34,266 nucleotides of DNA from Bacteroidales bacterium (lineage in GTDB: Bacteria > Bacteroidota > Bacteroidia > Bacteroidales > P3), in assembly GCA_017428115.1 (NCBI GenBank), contig JAFRRK010000042.1:1-34266 (forward strand). Direction: 5' to 3'. The notes under the pieces were generated by a model that saw nothing but the letters and a program-made list of their open reading frames with translations, had not been told where the DNA came from and ran no database searches. Both the position numbers and the translations under genes were made by a program. Shown here piece after piece: positions 16,274-23,753 of this stretch; the first letter of the stretch is position 1; every line of letters begins with the position of its first letter.

Positions 16274-16894
16274 ATGAATAGAAGAATCAAAATCCTTGCC
16301 ACACTCTTTGTGGCTGCAACCTTTGCCTTTGCCGGTTGCGAGAAAGACAACATCACCCCCATTGTCCCCGAAACCCCCGAAGAGGAGACTCCTGAAAACA
16401 TCTATGTAGGCACCTCGTGGGTGGCCCACATGGAGAACGACTACACCTTGCAGGAGCAAGGCTATAATATTGCGGTGGAGGTTACTTACGACGTTTCGCT
16501 CGACTTTCTCGACTCTACCCTTGCCGAGATGTTCCACGACATATATATGTATGTCCCTGTCTATCCAGCTGCTTCGCAGAGCTTTAACCAGACCGAGCAA
16601 TATGCCTACACCTTCAGTGACGACAGTCTTTTCCTCTCGGCCTATTACATTGACGACCAATCGGGCGACACTGTTTATTATTCCTATTCCGGCGTCCACG
16701 ACACAATAGCCAACACCATCACTATTGACCTTGACGATCCCGACATGGCCGAGATTATGGGCACCAGCATCCTTGTCTTCACACCTCGTGAAGAGCCTGC
16801 CGCCAAGACCACCATTCCCCGTCCCCAGACCCAGAAAGGCAAATCCAACTGGCATAGCATAATGGGTAGGATAGCTCACGCTATTGGCCTCTAA
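16274..16894 (+). CDS. Lipoprotein coupled to C10 protease, candidate inhibitor
   Basis: A 206-residue predicted lipoprotein with leader MNRRIKILATLFVAATFAFAG and Cys22. An acidic spacer follows (EKDNITPIVPETPEEE), then an all-beta domain (about 50-180) that begins GTSWVAHMEND and continues through alternating strands, reminiscent of small lipocalin-like barrels. The C-terminus is basic. Its stop overlaps the start of the C10 protease gene (TAATG), so the two are translated together. In Bacteroides and Streptococcus, C10 protease genes are often next to a small inhibitor (Bfi or Spi type), and that is the best guess here. No sequence similarity to those inhibitors can be shown without a search. 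Confidence 0.6.
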   Translation: MNRRIKILATLFVAATFAFAGCEKDNITPIVPETPEEETPENIYVGTSWVAHMENDYTLQEQGYNIAVEVTYDVSLDFLDSTLAEMFHDIYMYVPVYPAASQSFNQTEQYAYTFSDDSLFLSAYYIDDQSGDTVYYSYSGVHDTIANTITIDLDDPDMAEIMGTSILVFTPREEPAAKTTIPRPQTQKGKSNWHSIMGRIAHAIGL

Positions 16895-18903
16895 TGAATT
16901 CCACTACTATGCGAAAGATTGTTCTAATATTGAGTTTCTGCCTTCTGGCCTCGCCTGTTGTCTTCGCAGGCTCTGTCAATCCGCAGCGTGCCGCCAAGGT
17001 GGCTCAGCATTTCTTCAATGCGCTGCCCGCCGCCAAGGGTGGGGTACAGCTGCAGGACGTTAGCAACCAGTGGCAGTTTGGCGGCATCTACCTCTTCACC
17101 TCTCCGGCGGGGGGCTATGTGCTGGTGGCTGCCGACGATGCGATACGCCCTATTTTAGGCTATTCTCCCACAGGCACCATTGACCCCGCCGATATGCCTC
17201 CAGCCCTCCAACAGTGGCTGCAAGCCTACCAACAGGAAATCGAGGCAATCCAAAACGCCCAGGTTTCAGCTCTCAATTCTCAATTCTCCTCTGAGTGGCA
17301 CGCTCTGGAGAATAACCTCCTGCCTAAAGATGACTTCGATGCTGTGGTGGGTCCCCTGATTACCACCTTCTGGGACCAGACCTATCCATACAACGGCTAT
17401 TGTCCTGGCGGTTCGGCAGTGGGCTGCGCTGCCACGGCGCAGGCCCAGGTGATGAACTTCTGGCAATATCCCGCCTTCGGCATGGGAAGCCACAGCTACA
17501 CCCATTCCAGATATGGTGTCCAATCCGCCGACTTTGCCCACACCCTTTACGACTGGGACCACATGCCTGTTATGGCTACAAACAATAGTTCCGTGGAGGA
17601 AAAAGAGGCAGTGGCAATGCTTATGTACCATTGTGGCGTAAGCCTTGAGATGGCCTACGACCCCAACGGCAGTGCCGCAGTCGGCCTTGCCGGCATGGAG
17701 GGCATTCCCAGCATCGACAATTCGCTGAAAAACTACTTTGGCTATAGCACCTCAATGCGTGTTGTACATAGAGAATACTATACTAAAGATATGTGGCGCA
17801 ACCTGCTCATAGCCGACCTTGACCAAGGTCGCCCCATCGTCTATGTCGGATCGGGTGATGCAGGTGGCCACGGCTTTGTGTGCGACGGCTACGACAGCCG
17901 TGGTTACCTCCACTTCAATTTTGGCTGGAGCAGTCGCGGCGACGGCTATTTTCCTGTTGACTCCATCAGCCCCGGCGTAGGCGGAGTGGGTGGCAACGGC
18001 ACCTATACCTTTAACCAAAGCAATGCCGCATTGCTCGGGTTAGTGCCTGAATATCGTATGCGCGTCAGCGACACGATATTCTCCATAGAACGTTCAGGAG
18101 GTGAGGACTCTCTGCTATTCTGCATCAACGAGTCGCTAGATGCCCCCTGGAGCATGACTTGCTTCGACTCCAATGGTCAGCCAGTCGATTGGTTGACCCT
18201 CTCAGCAGGCAATATCGTACGTGCTGGTTGGATACATTTCTCTGTCTCTGAAAATACTGTTGGGCAAGAACGTGTTGCGTTCGTAACCTTCACACAGGGC
18301 GACGAGCAGCGCACTGTCCGTGTGGTGCAGGTGCCTTTTGACCGAGAGGAGTTGTGTCCCCTTATTGTGGTGATGGAAAGCACCCGCGGCGAAGGATGGC
18401 AGGGTGGGGCTTACCTCTCATTCGAGTCACCGTCGGGCTTTGTCTACGGCACCGCCCAGCTTACTTCTGCCATTACCGATTCCGTTGAAATACTTGTGGC
18501 TCCCGACCAGTTCTACTCTGTCTTCCACTCGGGAGGCGGCACCGACCGCTATATCAACTACGCCATCAAAAAGCGTGATGGTGAAACGCTGCTTAGTGTG
18601 AACTACGCCTATCGCAATGGCGGCACCCACCGCATCACCCACCCCTGCGAACAGAATGGCACTGTGGGCGTTGGCCAAGCTAAAACTGATGTTGCTGTCA
18701 CCATATATCCCAACCCCGCCTACGGTGTGTTGAATATTCAGGCCCAACAACCGCATAAGGCTGAGCTCCTCGATATGACAGGTCGCGTTATAATCACCAC
18801 TGAGGGTCCATACTTCAACCTCAGTTCAGTTCCCGCAGGTGCCTATTTTGTGCGTGTCACCACCCCCGATGCCACTACTGTGCGCCGGATAGTACATTAT
18901 TAA
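16894..18903 (+). CDS. Secreted C10 (streptopain-like) cysteine protease, T9SS cargo
   Basis: A 669-residue protease. The signal peptide is within residues 1-25; ATG 16894 overlaps the previous stop, while Met6 (16909) is an alternative start. The Spi_C10-like propeptide covers about 28-125 (AAKVAQHFFNALPA ... VLVAADDAIRPILGYSP). The catalytic domain covers about 150-385: Cys178 in GGSAVGCAATAQAQVMNFW and His326 in GGHGFVCDGYD, with the family's FNFGWSSRGDGYF after it. An Ig-like BACON-type region follows at about 390-485. The C-terminal 75 residues form a T9SS type-A sorting domain (TIYPNPAYGVLNIQ ... LDMTGRVI ... VPAGAYFVRV), so it is predicted to be exported by T9SS and held on or released from the surface. 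Confidence 0.92.
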   Translation: MNSTTMRKIVLILSFCLLASPVVFAGSVNPQRAAKVAQHFFNALPAAKGGVQLQDVSNQWQFGGIYLFTSPAGGYVLVAADDAIRPILGYSPTGTIDPADMPPALQQWLQAYQQEIEAIQNAQVSALNSQFSSEWHALENNLLPKDDFDAVVGPLITTFWDQTYPYNGYCPGGSAVGCAATAQAQVMNFWQYPAFGMGSHSYTHSRYGVQSADFAHTLYDWDHMPVMATNNSSVEEKEAVAMLMYHCGVSLEMAYDPNGSAAVGLAGMEGIPSIDNSLKNYFGYSTSMRVVHREYYTKDMWRNLLIADLDQGRPIVYVGSGDAGGHGFVCDGYDSRGYLHFNFGWSSRGDGYFPVDSISPGVGGVGGNGTYTFNQSNAALLGLVPEYRMRVSDTIFSIERSGGEDSLLFCINESLDAPWSMTCFDSNGQPVDWLTLSAGNIVRAGWIHFSVSENTVGQERVAFVTFTQGDEQRTVRVVQVPFDREELCPLIVVMESTRGEGWQGGAYLSFESPSGFVYGTAQLTSAITDSVEILVAPDQFYSVFHSGGGTDRYINYAIKKRDGETLLSVNYAYRNGGTHRITHPCEQNGTVGVGQAKTDVAVTIYPNPAYGVLNIQAQQPHKAELLDMTGRVIITTEGPYFNLSSVPAGAYFVRVTTPDATTVRRIVHY

Positions 18904-18909
18904 TCATAA

Positions 18910-18979
18910 GTCCCTCTGGAAGTTCTAGTATTCAATATTACTAGTATTCAATATTAAATACTAGAGCTTCTAGAGGGAC
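18910..18979. repeat. Long hairpin with nested 16-bp tandem repeat
   Basis: Arms 18910-18932 and 18957-18979 pair in 21 of 23 positions (GTCCCTCT... with ...AGAGGGAC). A 16-bp unit, CTAGTATTCAATATTA, occurs twice in tandem at 18925-18940 and 18941-18956. The right arm contains the AATACTAGAG-TTCTAGA motif also found at 9981. It lies between the C10 protease and M16 genes. A T-rich stretch (TCTTTTTTATT) follows 8 nt later, so it may end the protease transcript. Confidence 0.6.
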
Positions 18980-18999
18980 AATAATCTTTTTTATTAATT

Positions 19000-21891
19000 A
19001 TGAGAAAGCACTTATTCTTTTTAATTGTCAGTTTTTTCTGTTTTGTGTTCTCACTCTCCGCCTCGGCGCAGCAGGGACTCCAGGTTGAGACATTCCGTCT
19101 TGACAACGGCCTTAAGGTCATCCTCTGTGAGGAACACTCGCAGCCCAAAGTCTACGGCTGTGTCGTAGTCCATGCCGGCAGCAAGGACGAGAAGGCAACC
19201 GCCACAGGTGTCGCCCACTACTTTGAACACATCATGTTCAAGGGCACCGACCGCATCGGCACCACCGATTGGGCGAAAGAAAAACTCTATCTTGACAGCA
19301 TTAGCCAGGCCTACGACCGCCTGCATGCCACCACCGATGCCAAGAAGCGGCACGACATACAGCTGGAGATAAATCGCTTGAATATCGCTGCCTCCAAGTA
19401 TGCTATCCCCAATGAGGTAGATGCCATACTGCAGAAAATGGGATGCACCGGCCTCAATGCCGGCACCAGCTATGACTACACCGTCTACTACAATACCCTT
19501 CCATCCAACCAGCTAGCCAACTGGATGGACGTGTACGTAGAACGTTTCCGCAACCCTGTCTTCCGCCTCTTCCAGTCGGAGCTCGAGGCTGTCTATGAGG
19601 AGAAAAATATGTACGACAACCAGACCGCCCACGACTTTGCGCGCAACATTTTCACCGAGGCCTTCGGCGAGCACCCCTACAGCCGCGAGGTGATTGGACT
19701 TGCAGAGCACCTTAAAAATCCGCAACCCAGCGAGATGCAGGAGTTTTTCAACACCTACTACGTCGCCAACAATATGACCCTACTTCTAGTTGGCGATTTC
19801 AACACCGCCGAGGCCAGCCGTCTCATCAAGGACAAGTTCTCCATTTGGCGTAGTGGCGAGCTGCCTCAGCGGCCTACCTACAACATGCCCAAGTTCGAGA
19901 GTCAGAAAGTGCTGGATGTCCGTCAGACCCCAATCAAGATGGGTATAATGATATTCCCTGGCGTCACCAATAAGCACCCTGACCATATGCCCCTCGACAT
20001 GCTCGGCAGCATCCTAGGCGGTGGTAGCGGCCTGCTCGACAAGGCTGCCAGCGACAATCGCATTATGATGGCTCAGCTCATGCCCCTCTCGCTCCAAGAG
20101 GCGGGTGCCAACGTCATCCTCTACGTGCCCAACATCATCGGGCAGAAGCACCCTGCTGCCGAACAGGTTATCTGGGACTGTATCGACAGCATCAAGCAGG
20201 GCAACTTCAGCGACGAACTGCTTGAGAGCATCAAGACCTCCAGCATCGTATCGCGGCAACGGCAACTGGAAGACCTTAAGAGCATCTCCAACCTGCTCCT
20301 TAATCTCGAGATGAAAGGCTCCGACTATCAGGAATGGCTCCGCGACAACCAGCGGTGGATGAACCTCACCCGCGACGAGGTGATTGAAGTGGCCAACAAA
20401 TACTTCGACCGCAACCACTGCACTCTAGTCCGCAGCAAGATGGGCTTCCCCAAGCACGATGCGGCCATCAAACCCGACTGGCAACACCTCGAGGCGCAGA
20501 ACAAGGATGCCCACTCACCCTTCGCCCGCATGATTGAGTCGAATGTGCCCGACCCCATCAAACCTCAAGTAGTCGATTTCAATAAGGATGTCGCCATCAC
20601 CGACGTAACGCCTAACTGTCGGCTCTTCAGTGCCCCCAACCCCAAAAACGATGTGTTCAACCTGCGCGTTTACTTCAACTATGGCCACCTGGACGACTAC
20701 AATCTCGATCGTGCCCTTGGCTATATGGAGTTGCTCGGTGCCGATGGCATGAACCCTCAGCAGTATAATATGGAGTTGGACAAGTTGGGTGGCAGCGCCT
20801 CCTTTTATCTCTCAGGCGACGACCAGTCCTGCCTTTCCATCAGTGGTTTGGAACAAAACCTGGACAGCATTCTCAGCCTCGTGTCGCGCTGGCTCTTCAA
20901 CCCCACTCACGACCAGAACCAAATAGACAAGCTGGTCGACGCACTCAGGTCGAGCAAGAGGGCGGCCAAGAACGATGCCGACACCTGGAGGGAAGCTCTC
21001 GACGAATATATCGACTTTGGCGAACGCTCCTCATACCTCCGCCAAATGCCCTACCAAGAATGGGCTAAACTTACTGGCGAGCAGCTGCACGACGAGGTGT
21101 TGAAAATCTTCACCCACAACGGCTATGCTACTTTCACCGGCCATGCCGACCCCTACGACGTCTGCGCCAAGTTGCGCCAATACGGCCTGGTGCGCCCCGA
21201 CGTAGAGGTGGTGCCAAAACGTACCTTCAAGCGCAACCTCCCGCAGCATTCGCAGCTCTACTATGCACACAACAAGAAGTTCCTGCAGTCCAACATACAG
21301 TTCATGATCAACAGTACCAATTTCGACACCGCCGACCAAGCCGCCTGCGCCCTCTTCAACGAATATCTTGGTGGCGGCATGAACGGCATCATCTTCCAGG
21401 AAATACGTGAGTTCCGCTCATTGGGCTACAGAACACAGGGACGTTTTAACTACAACGTCTTCAACCTCAACCCAGCCTACCTCTATGCCTACCTTGGCAC
21501 ACAGTGCGACAAGACCTTCGAGGGTATTGAGGCCATGCGCGACCTTCTGGTCAGCTTCCCCGAACGCCCCGACAAGGTGGCCCCTGCCATCGAGCAGCTA
21601 GTGGCCTCGCGCAACAGTAACCACTACACCTTCCGCGACCTCCCCGACTTTGTGCACGACAACATGGACCGTGGCTGGGACCACGACTGCCGCACCGCCA
21701 TCACACGCCAAATCAGCCGCCTCACCATCGACGACCTGCGTGCCTTCCACAGCAAGTACATCAAAGGCCGTCCGCTGGTGGTAGAAGTTGTAGGCAATGC
21801 CAAGAAGTTCGACCCCAAGGCCCTCGCCAAACTCCTAGGCTCAGATACCAAACCCACCGAAGTAAAGTTTGAACAGATGTTCAAGTTCTAA
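19000..21891 (+). CDS. M16 family zinc metalloprotease (two-repeat pitrilysin type)
   Basis: A 963-residue protease with a signal peptide (about 1-24, ending SASAQ). The inverted zinc motif HxxEH is HYFEH at residues 73-77, with the expected downstream glutamate in ELEAVYEEKNMYDN. The N-terminal catalytic half spans about 27-260, and the M16_C half follows (NMTLLLVGDFN). A second pair of M16 modules occupies about 520-963, without a zinc motif but with GGGMNGIIFQEIREFRSLGY, the substrate-cleft Arg/Tyr segment typical of the inactive repeat. Length fits full two-repeat members. It is likely periplasmic or outer-membrane associated and degrades peptides. The gap of 96 nt before it contains the hairpin at 18910, and a strong terminator follows it. 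Confidence 0.93.
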   Translation: MRKHLFFLIVSFFCFVFSLSASAQQGLQVETFRLDNGLKVILCEEHSQPKVYGCVVVHAGSKDEKATATGVAHYFEHIMFKGTDRIGTTDWAKEKLYLDSISQAYDRLHATTDAKKRHDIQLEINRLNIAASKYAIPNEVDAILQKMGCTGLNAGTSYDYTVYYNTLPSNQLANWMDVYVERFRNPVFRLFQSELEAVYEEKNMYDNQTAHDFARNIFTEAFGEHPYSREVIGLAEHLKNPQPSEMQEFFNTYYVANNMTLLLVGDFNTAEASRLIKDKFSIWRSGELPQRPTYNMPKFESQKVLDVRQTPIKMGIMIFPGVTNKHPDHMPLDMLGSILGGGSGLLDKAASDNRIMMAQLMPLSLQEAGANVILYVPNIIGQKHPAAEQVIWDCIDSIKQGNFSDELLESIKTSSIVSRQRQLEDLKSISNLLLNLEMKGSDYQEWLRDNQRWMNLTRDEVIEVANKYFDRNHCTLVRSKMGFPKHDAAIKPDWQHLEAQNKDAHSPFARMIESNVPDPIKPQVVDFNKDVAITDVTPNCRLFSAPNPKNDVFNLRVYFNYGHLDDYNLDRALGYMELLGADGMNPQQYNMELDKLGGSASFYLSGDDQSCLSISGLEQNLDSILSLVSRWLFNPTHDQNQIDKLVDALRSSKRAAKNDADTWREALDEYIDFGERSSYLRQMPYQEWAKLTGEQLHDEVLKIFTHNGYATFTGHADPYDVCAKLRQYGLVRPDVEVVPKRTFKRNLPQHSQLYYAHNKKFLQSNIQFMINSTNFDTADQAACALFNEYLGGGMNGIIFQEIREFRSLGYRTQGRFNYNVFNLNPAYLYAYLGTQCDKTFEGIEAMRDLLVSFPERPDKVAPAIEQLVASRNSNHYTFRDLPDFVHDNMDRGWDHDCRTAITRQISRLTIDDLRAFHSKYIKGRPLVVEVVGNAKKFDPKALAKLLGSDTKPTEVKFEQMFKF

Positions 21892-21914
21892 ATTGCACAT
21901 ACTCATTTGCCAAT

Positions 21915-21955
21915 AAGCCCTCTAAGCCTAGCTTGCGAGGGCTTTGTTTTTTTTT
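21915..21955 (+). terminator. Rho-independent terminator after M16 gene
   Basis: AAGCCCTC (21915-21922) pairs perfectly with GAGGGCTT (21937-21944), followed by TG and a long T-run. It stands 24 nt after the M16 stop codon. Confidence 0.88.
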
Positions 21956-21980
21956 ATTCCAATTGGTTTATCTGTTGTTT

Positions 21981-22037
21981 CGGAAATTATGTCATGCTAT
22001 TGATGACTATTTTTAGTTAATATCGGAAATTTTGTCA
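21981..22037. promoter_or_regulatory. Paired direct repeats upstream of hsp20
   Basis: CGGAAATTATGTCA at 21981-21994 and CGGAAATTTTGTCA at 22024-22037 differ at one base and are 43 bp apart, about four helical turns. They lie 139-195 bp before the Hsp20 start and could be regulator sites. No TAnnTTTG promoter was found in the rest of this 220-bp gap. Confidence 0.45.
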
Positions 22038-22175
22038 GTTTTTTCTTGGTGGCATCAGAATTGAGCATATTGGAGTTGTAAGCGCGATTGAGAGCGCAGC
22101 GCGGAAGACCTCCGCAGAAGTTAAATAAGAAACAATAAAAAAGTATAAACAATTAAAAAATAGGAGATTTAAACC

Positions 22176-22613
22176 ATGTTACTAGCTAAAAGAAACGATT
22201 TGATGCCCTCGCTGTTCAACGAGCTCCTTGATTGGAACAATTGGAACAACTTCACCGCTGACGAGCATTGCCCAATGCCGAAGATGAATGTTTCCGAGAG
22301 CGAAAAGGATTACGAACTTGAGCTTTGCGTGCCGGGTCTCTCGAAAGAGGATTTGAACCTGAGCATCGACAGCGACAACAACCTGGTGGTTGAGATGGTG
22401 CAAAAGGGAGAGAAGAAGGAGGAGAAGAAAGACCGCCACTTCCTGCGCCACGAGTTCAACGAACTTCAGTTCAAGCAGCTGTTGAGCCTGCCCGAGAACG
22501 TGAAAAAGAACGAAATCTCTGCCAAGGTGGAACACGGCATCCTGCGCATCACGCTGCCTAAGTACACCGATCAGGAAAAGAAAGCTCTGATGCAGCACAT
22601 CGAAATCTGCTAA
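22176..22613 (+). CDS. Hsp20/alpha-crystallin small heat-shock protein
   Basis: A 145-residue chaperone that would hold unfolding proteins during stress. The N-terminus (MLLAKRNDLMPSLFNELLDWNNW) is the short hydrophobic arm. The alpha-crystallin domain covers about 38-135: MNVSESEKDYELELCVPGLSKEDLNLSIDSDNNLVVE, then a charged loop (KKGEKKEEKKDRHFLRHEF), and the closing GILRITLPK. The C-terminal IxI tail motif is not obvious. It is a single-gene unit between a terminator and a long hairpin. Upstream paired repeats at 21981 and 22024 may control it. Confidence 0.95.
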   Translation: MLLAKRNDLMPSLFNELLDWNNWNNFTADEHCPMPKMNVSESEKDYELELCVPGLSKEDLNLSIDSDNNLVVEMVQKGEKKEEKKDRHFLRHEFNELQFKQLLSLPENVKKNEISAKVEHGILRITLPKYTDQEKKALMQHIEIC

Positions 22614-22624
22614 ACATCTCATTG

Positions 22625-22677
22625 CCGACTTACTTAAAGGGGTGCTCCGTTTCGGGGCATCCCTTTAAGTATGTCGG
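22625..22677. terminator. Very long near-perfect hairpin after hsp20
   Basis: Arms 22625-22649 and 22653-22677 pair over 25 positions with one mismatch and two G-T pairs, around a 3-base loop (TTT). The core is TTAAAGGGGTGC opposite GCATCCCTTTAA. It begins 12 nt after the hsp20 stop and is probably a terminator or 3' stabiliser, but no T-run follows, and the stem is much longer than a normal terminator. Confidence 0.6.
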
Positions 22678-22686
22678 GTTGAAAAT

Positions 22687-23119
22687 AACTAAAGTTTGAC
22701 AAGCCATTTTTTTCTTCAAAAAGTGATACGAGCATTCATCCCTATTGTCATTGTCATCGTCATCATGTCCCACTTTTATACTTCGAGACGTTGCTTTGTG
22801 TCGGCAAAAAAAGCAGTGGATTTCTTTTCTCTTGCATTGTACAGCGATGTGCCACTTTTTTATTTCTAAAAGTGGCAACCTAATTTTTGGCCTTTTTCGG
22901 TATAATTGTATCAGACGGACGATAGCACTCACTCCAGTCACACACCATACCTTCGTCGTGCCTTCGTTCCCGGCGACGATGACAGGGCGAAGGCAGGAAC
23001 AAGTCAGGCAGCCTCGACCACTAAACGACCCGACTAAGGACCGGGAATGGGGGAAACAAAAAGTGTATGGCTAAGTCGACTCGGAATGCACGGCTGATTT
23101 TACTTGTCAAACTTTAGTT
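22687..23119. mobile_element. Candidate MITE-like or decayed element with 17-bp inverted ends
   Basis: AACTAAAGTTTGACAAG at 22687-22703 is repeated exactly, inverted, at 23103-23119, bounding about 433 bp with no recognisable gene. An internal palindrome lies at 22850-22877. Outside the right end the bases AGTTAT partly duplicate the terminal AGTT. No clear target-site duplication or transposase remnant was identified, so the mobile nature is inferred. Confidence 0.4.
22850..22877. repeat. Perfect 10-bp-stem palindrome
   Basis: TGCCACTTTT (22850-22859) pairs perfectly with AAAAGTGGCA (22868-22877) around an 8-base loop, inside the inverted-repeat-bounded segment. Confidence 0.6.
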
Positions 23120-23130
23120 AGTTATCTTCC

Positions 23131-23172
23131 TATGTATGAAGTCTATTATGATATGTATGAAGTCTATTATGA
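23131..23172 (+). repeat. 21-bp tandem duplication
   Basis: The 21-base unit starting TATGTATGAAG and ending TATTATGA occurs twice, exactly, at 23131-23151 and 23152-23172, immediately before the pseudogene fragment. Being a multiple of three, it keeps reading frames. Confidence 0.85.
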
Positions 23173-23592
23173 GACCCCGAGTGCTATGCCGAGCTGCCTT
23201 GTGCGACAACGGATTGTACGATTGCAGACCTTGTCCCCGGAGTGGAGTATGCCGCACGGGTGCGTGCCGTGTGTTTTGACGATGATACTTACGGCGATTG
23301 GAGCGACATGGTGCGTTTTGTGCGTGAGGGTGAGGTGGGCATTGGGAGTTCCGGTGACTTGCGTGTGAAGGTGGGTATCCGCCCCAATCCGTCAAATACG
23401 ACGGCGGTGGTGACGGCAAATGCCACGATAGTGAGCGTCGAGGTGTATGACATGCAGGGGCATCGGGTGTTGAGTAGGATGGTTCATGGCAAACGGACGA
23501 AAATCGTGGTCAATGATTGGCCTAAAGTCAGCTACATTGTCCACACAAATACTACGATAGGCACCAATATCCAAAAGATGGTGGTAGAATAG
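23173..23592 (+). pseudogene. C-terminal remnant of a T9SS-secreted Fn3 protein
   Basis: The frame is open from 23173 to the stop at 23592 and reads, without a proper start, CTIADLVPGVEYAARVRAVC then GDWSDMVRF, the end of a fibronectin type III-like domain. A T9SS sorting tail follows: GIRPNPSNTTAVV ... VEVYDMQGHRVLS ... TNIQKMVVE. The upstream part of the gene is missing: a stop codon and the 21-bp tandem repeat lie directly before it. The tail shows wear: PKVSYIVHTN stands where family members have PKGVYxV. A good terminator still follows. GTG 23242 could start a 116-residue peptide without a signal sequence, which would not reach T9SS. I call it a gene fragment. Confidence 0.75.
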
Positions 23593-23623
23593 GTGTCTAC
23601 TAAGTTGAGAATTATGGGTATAG

Positions 23624-23656
23624 AGGGCGAATTGACTTGCCAATCAGCCCTTTTTT
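23624..23656 (+). terminator. Rho-independent terminator after pseudogene
   Basis: AGGGCGAATTG pairs with CAATCAGCCCT (9 of 11) around a 6-base loop and ends in TTTTTT. It stands about 30 nt after the fragment's stop codon. Confidence 0.7.
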
Positions 23657-23723
23657 GTTATTTCCTTTTTTGCTTTTCGTCTTTTTAATAAATAGTATTT
23701 TTATTAATGTGACTTTTTTTTCG

Positions 23724-23731
23724 TATTTTTG
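23724..23731 (+). promoter_or_regulatory. Bacteroidota -7 box before glsA-like gene
   Basis: TATTTTTG (TAnnTTTG) ends 22 nt before ATG 23754. This supports that start over the longer in-frame one at 23637, which would run through the terminator and the promoter. Confidence 0.6.
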
Positions 23732-23753
23732 CAAATTCGAAATAAAGTATCTT

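Larger units (their letters stand above)
22678..23172. other. Gene-poor stretch between hsp20 hairpin and pseudogene
   Basis: No recognisable protein. Reading frames of about 100 codons exist on both strands but have no domain pattern and are rich in low-complexity residues. The region contains a pair of 17-bp inverted repeats, an internal 10-bp-stem hairpin and a 21-bp tandem duplication, each listed separately. Confidence 0.6.

Noticed and set aside
22745..23074. 109-codon plus-strand and 103-codon minus-strand frames in the inverted-repeat segment
   Set aside because: Ser/Asp low-complexity starts and no domain. The minus frame crosses the hairpin and the inverted repeat. Kept as noncoding.
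23637..23753. 39-residue hydrophobic extension of the glsA-like protein
   Set aside because: It covers a terminator and a promoter box. The hydrophobic look comes from T-rich DNA.
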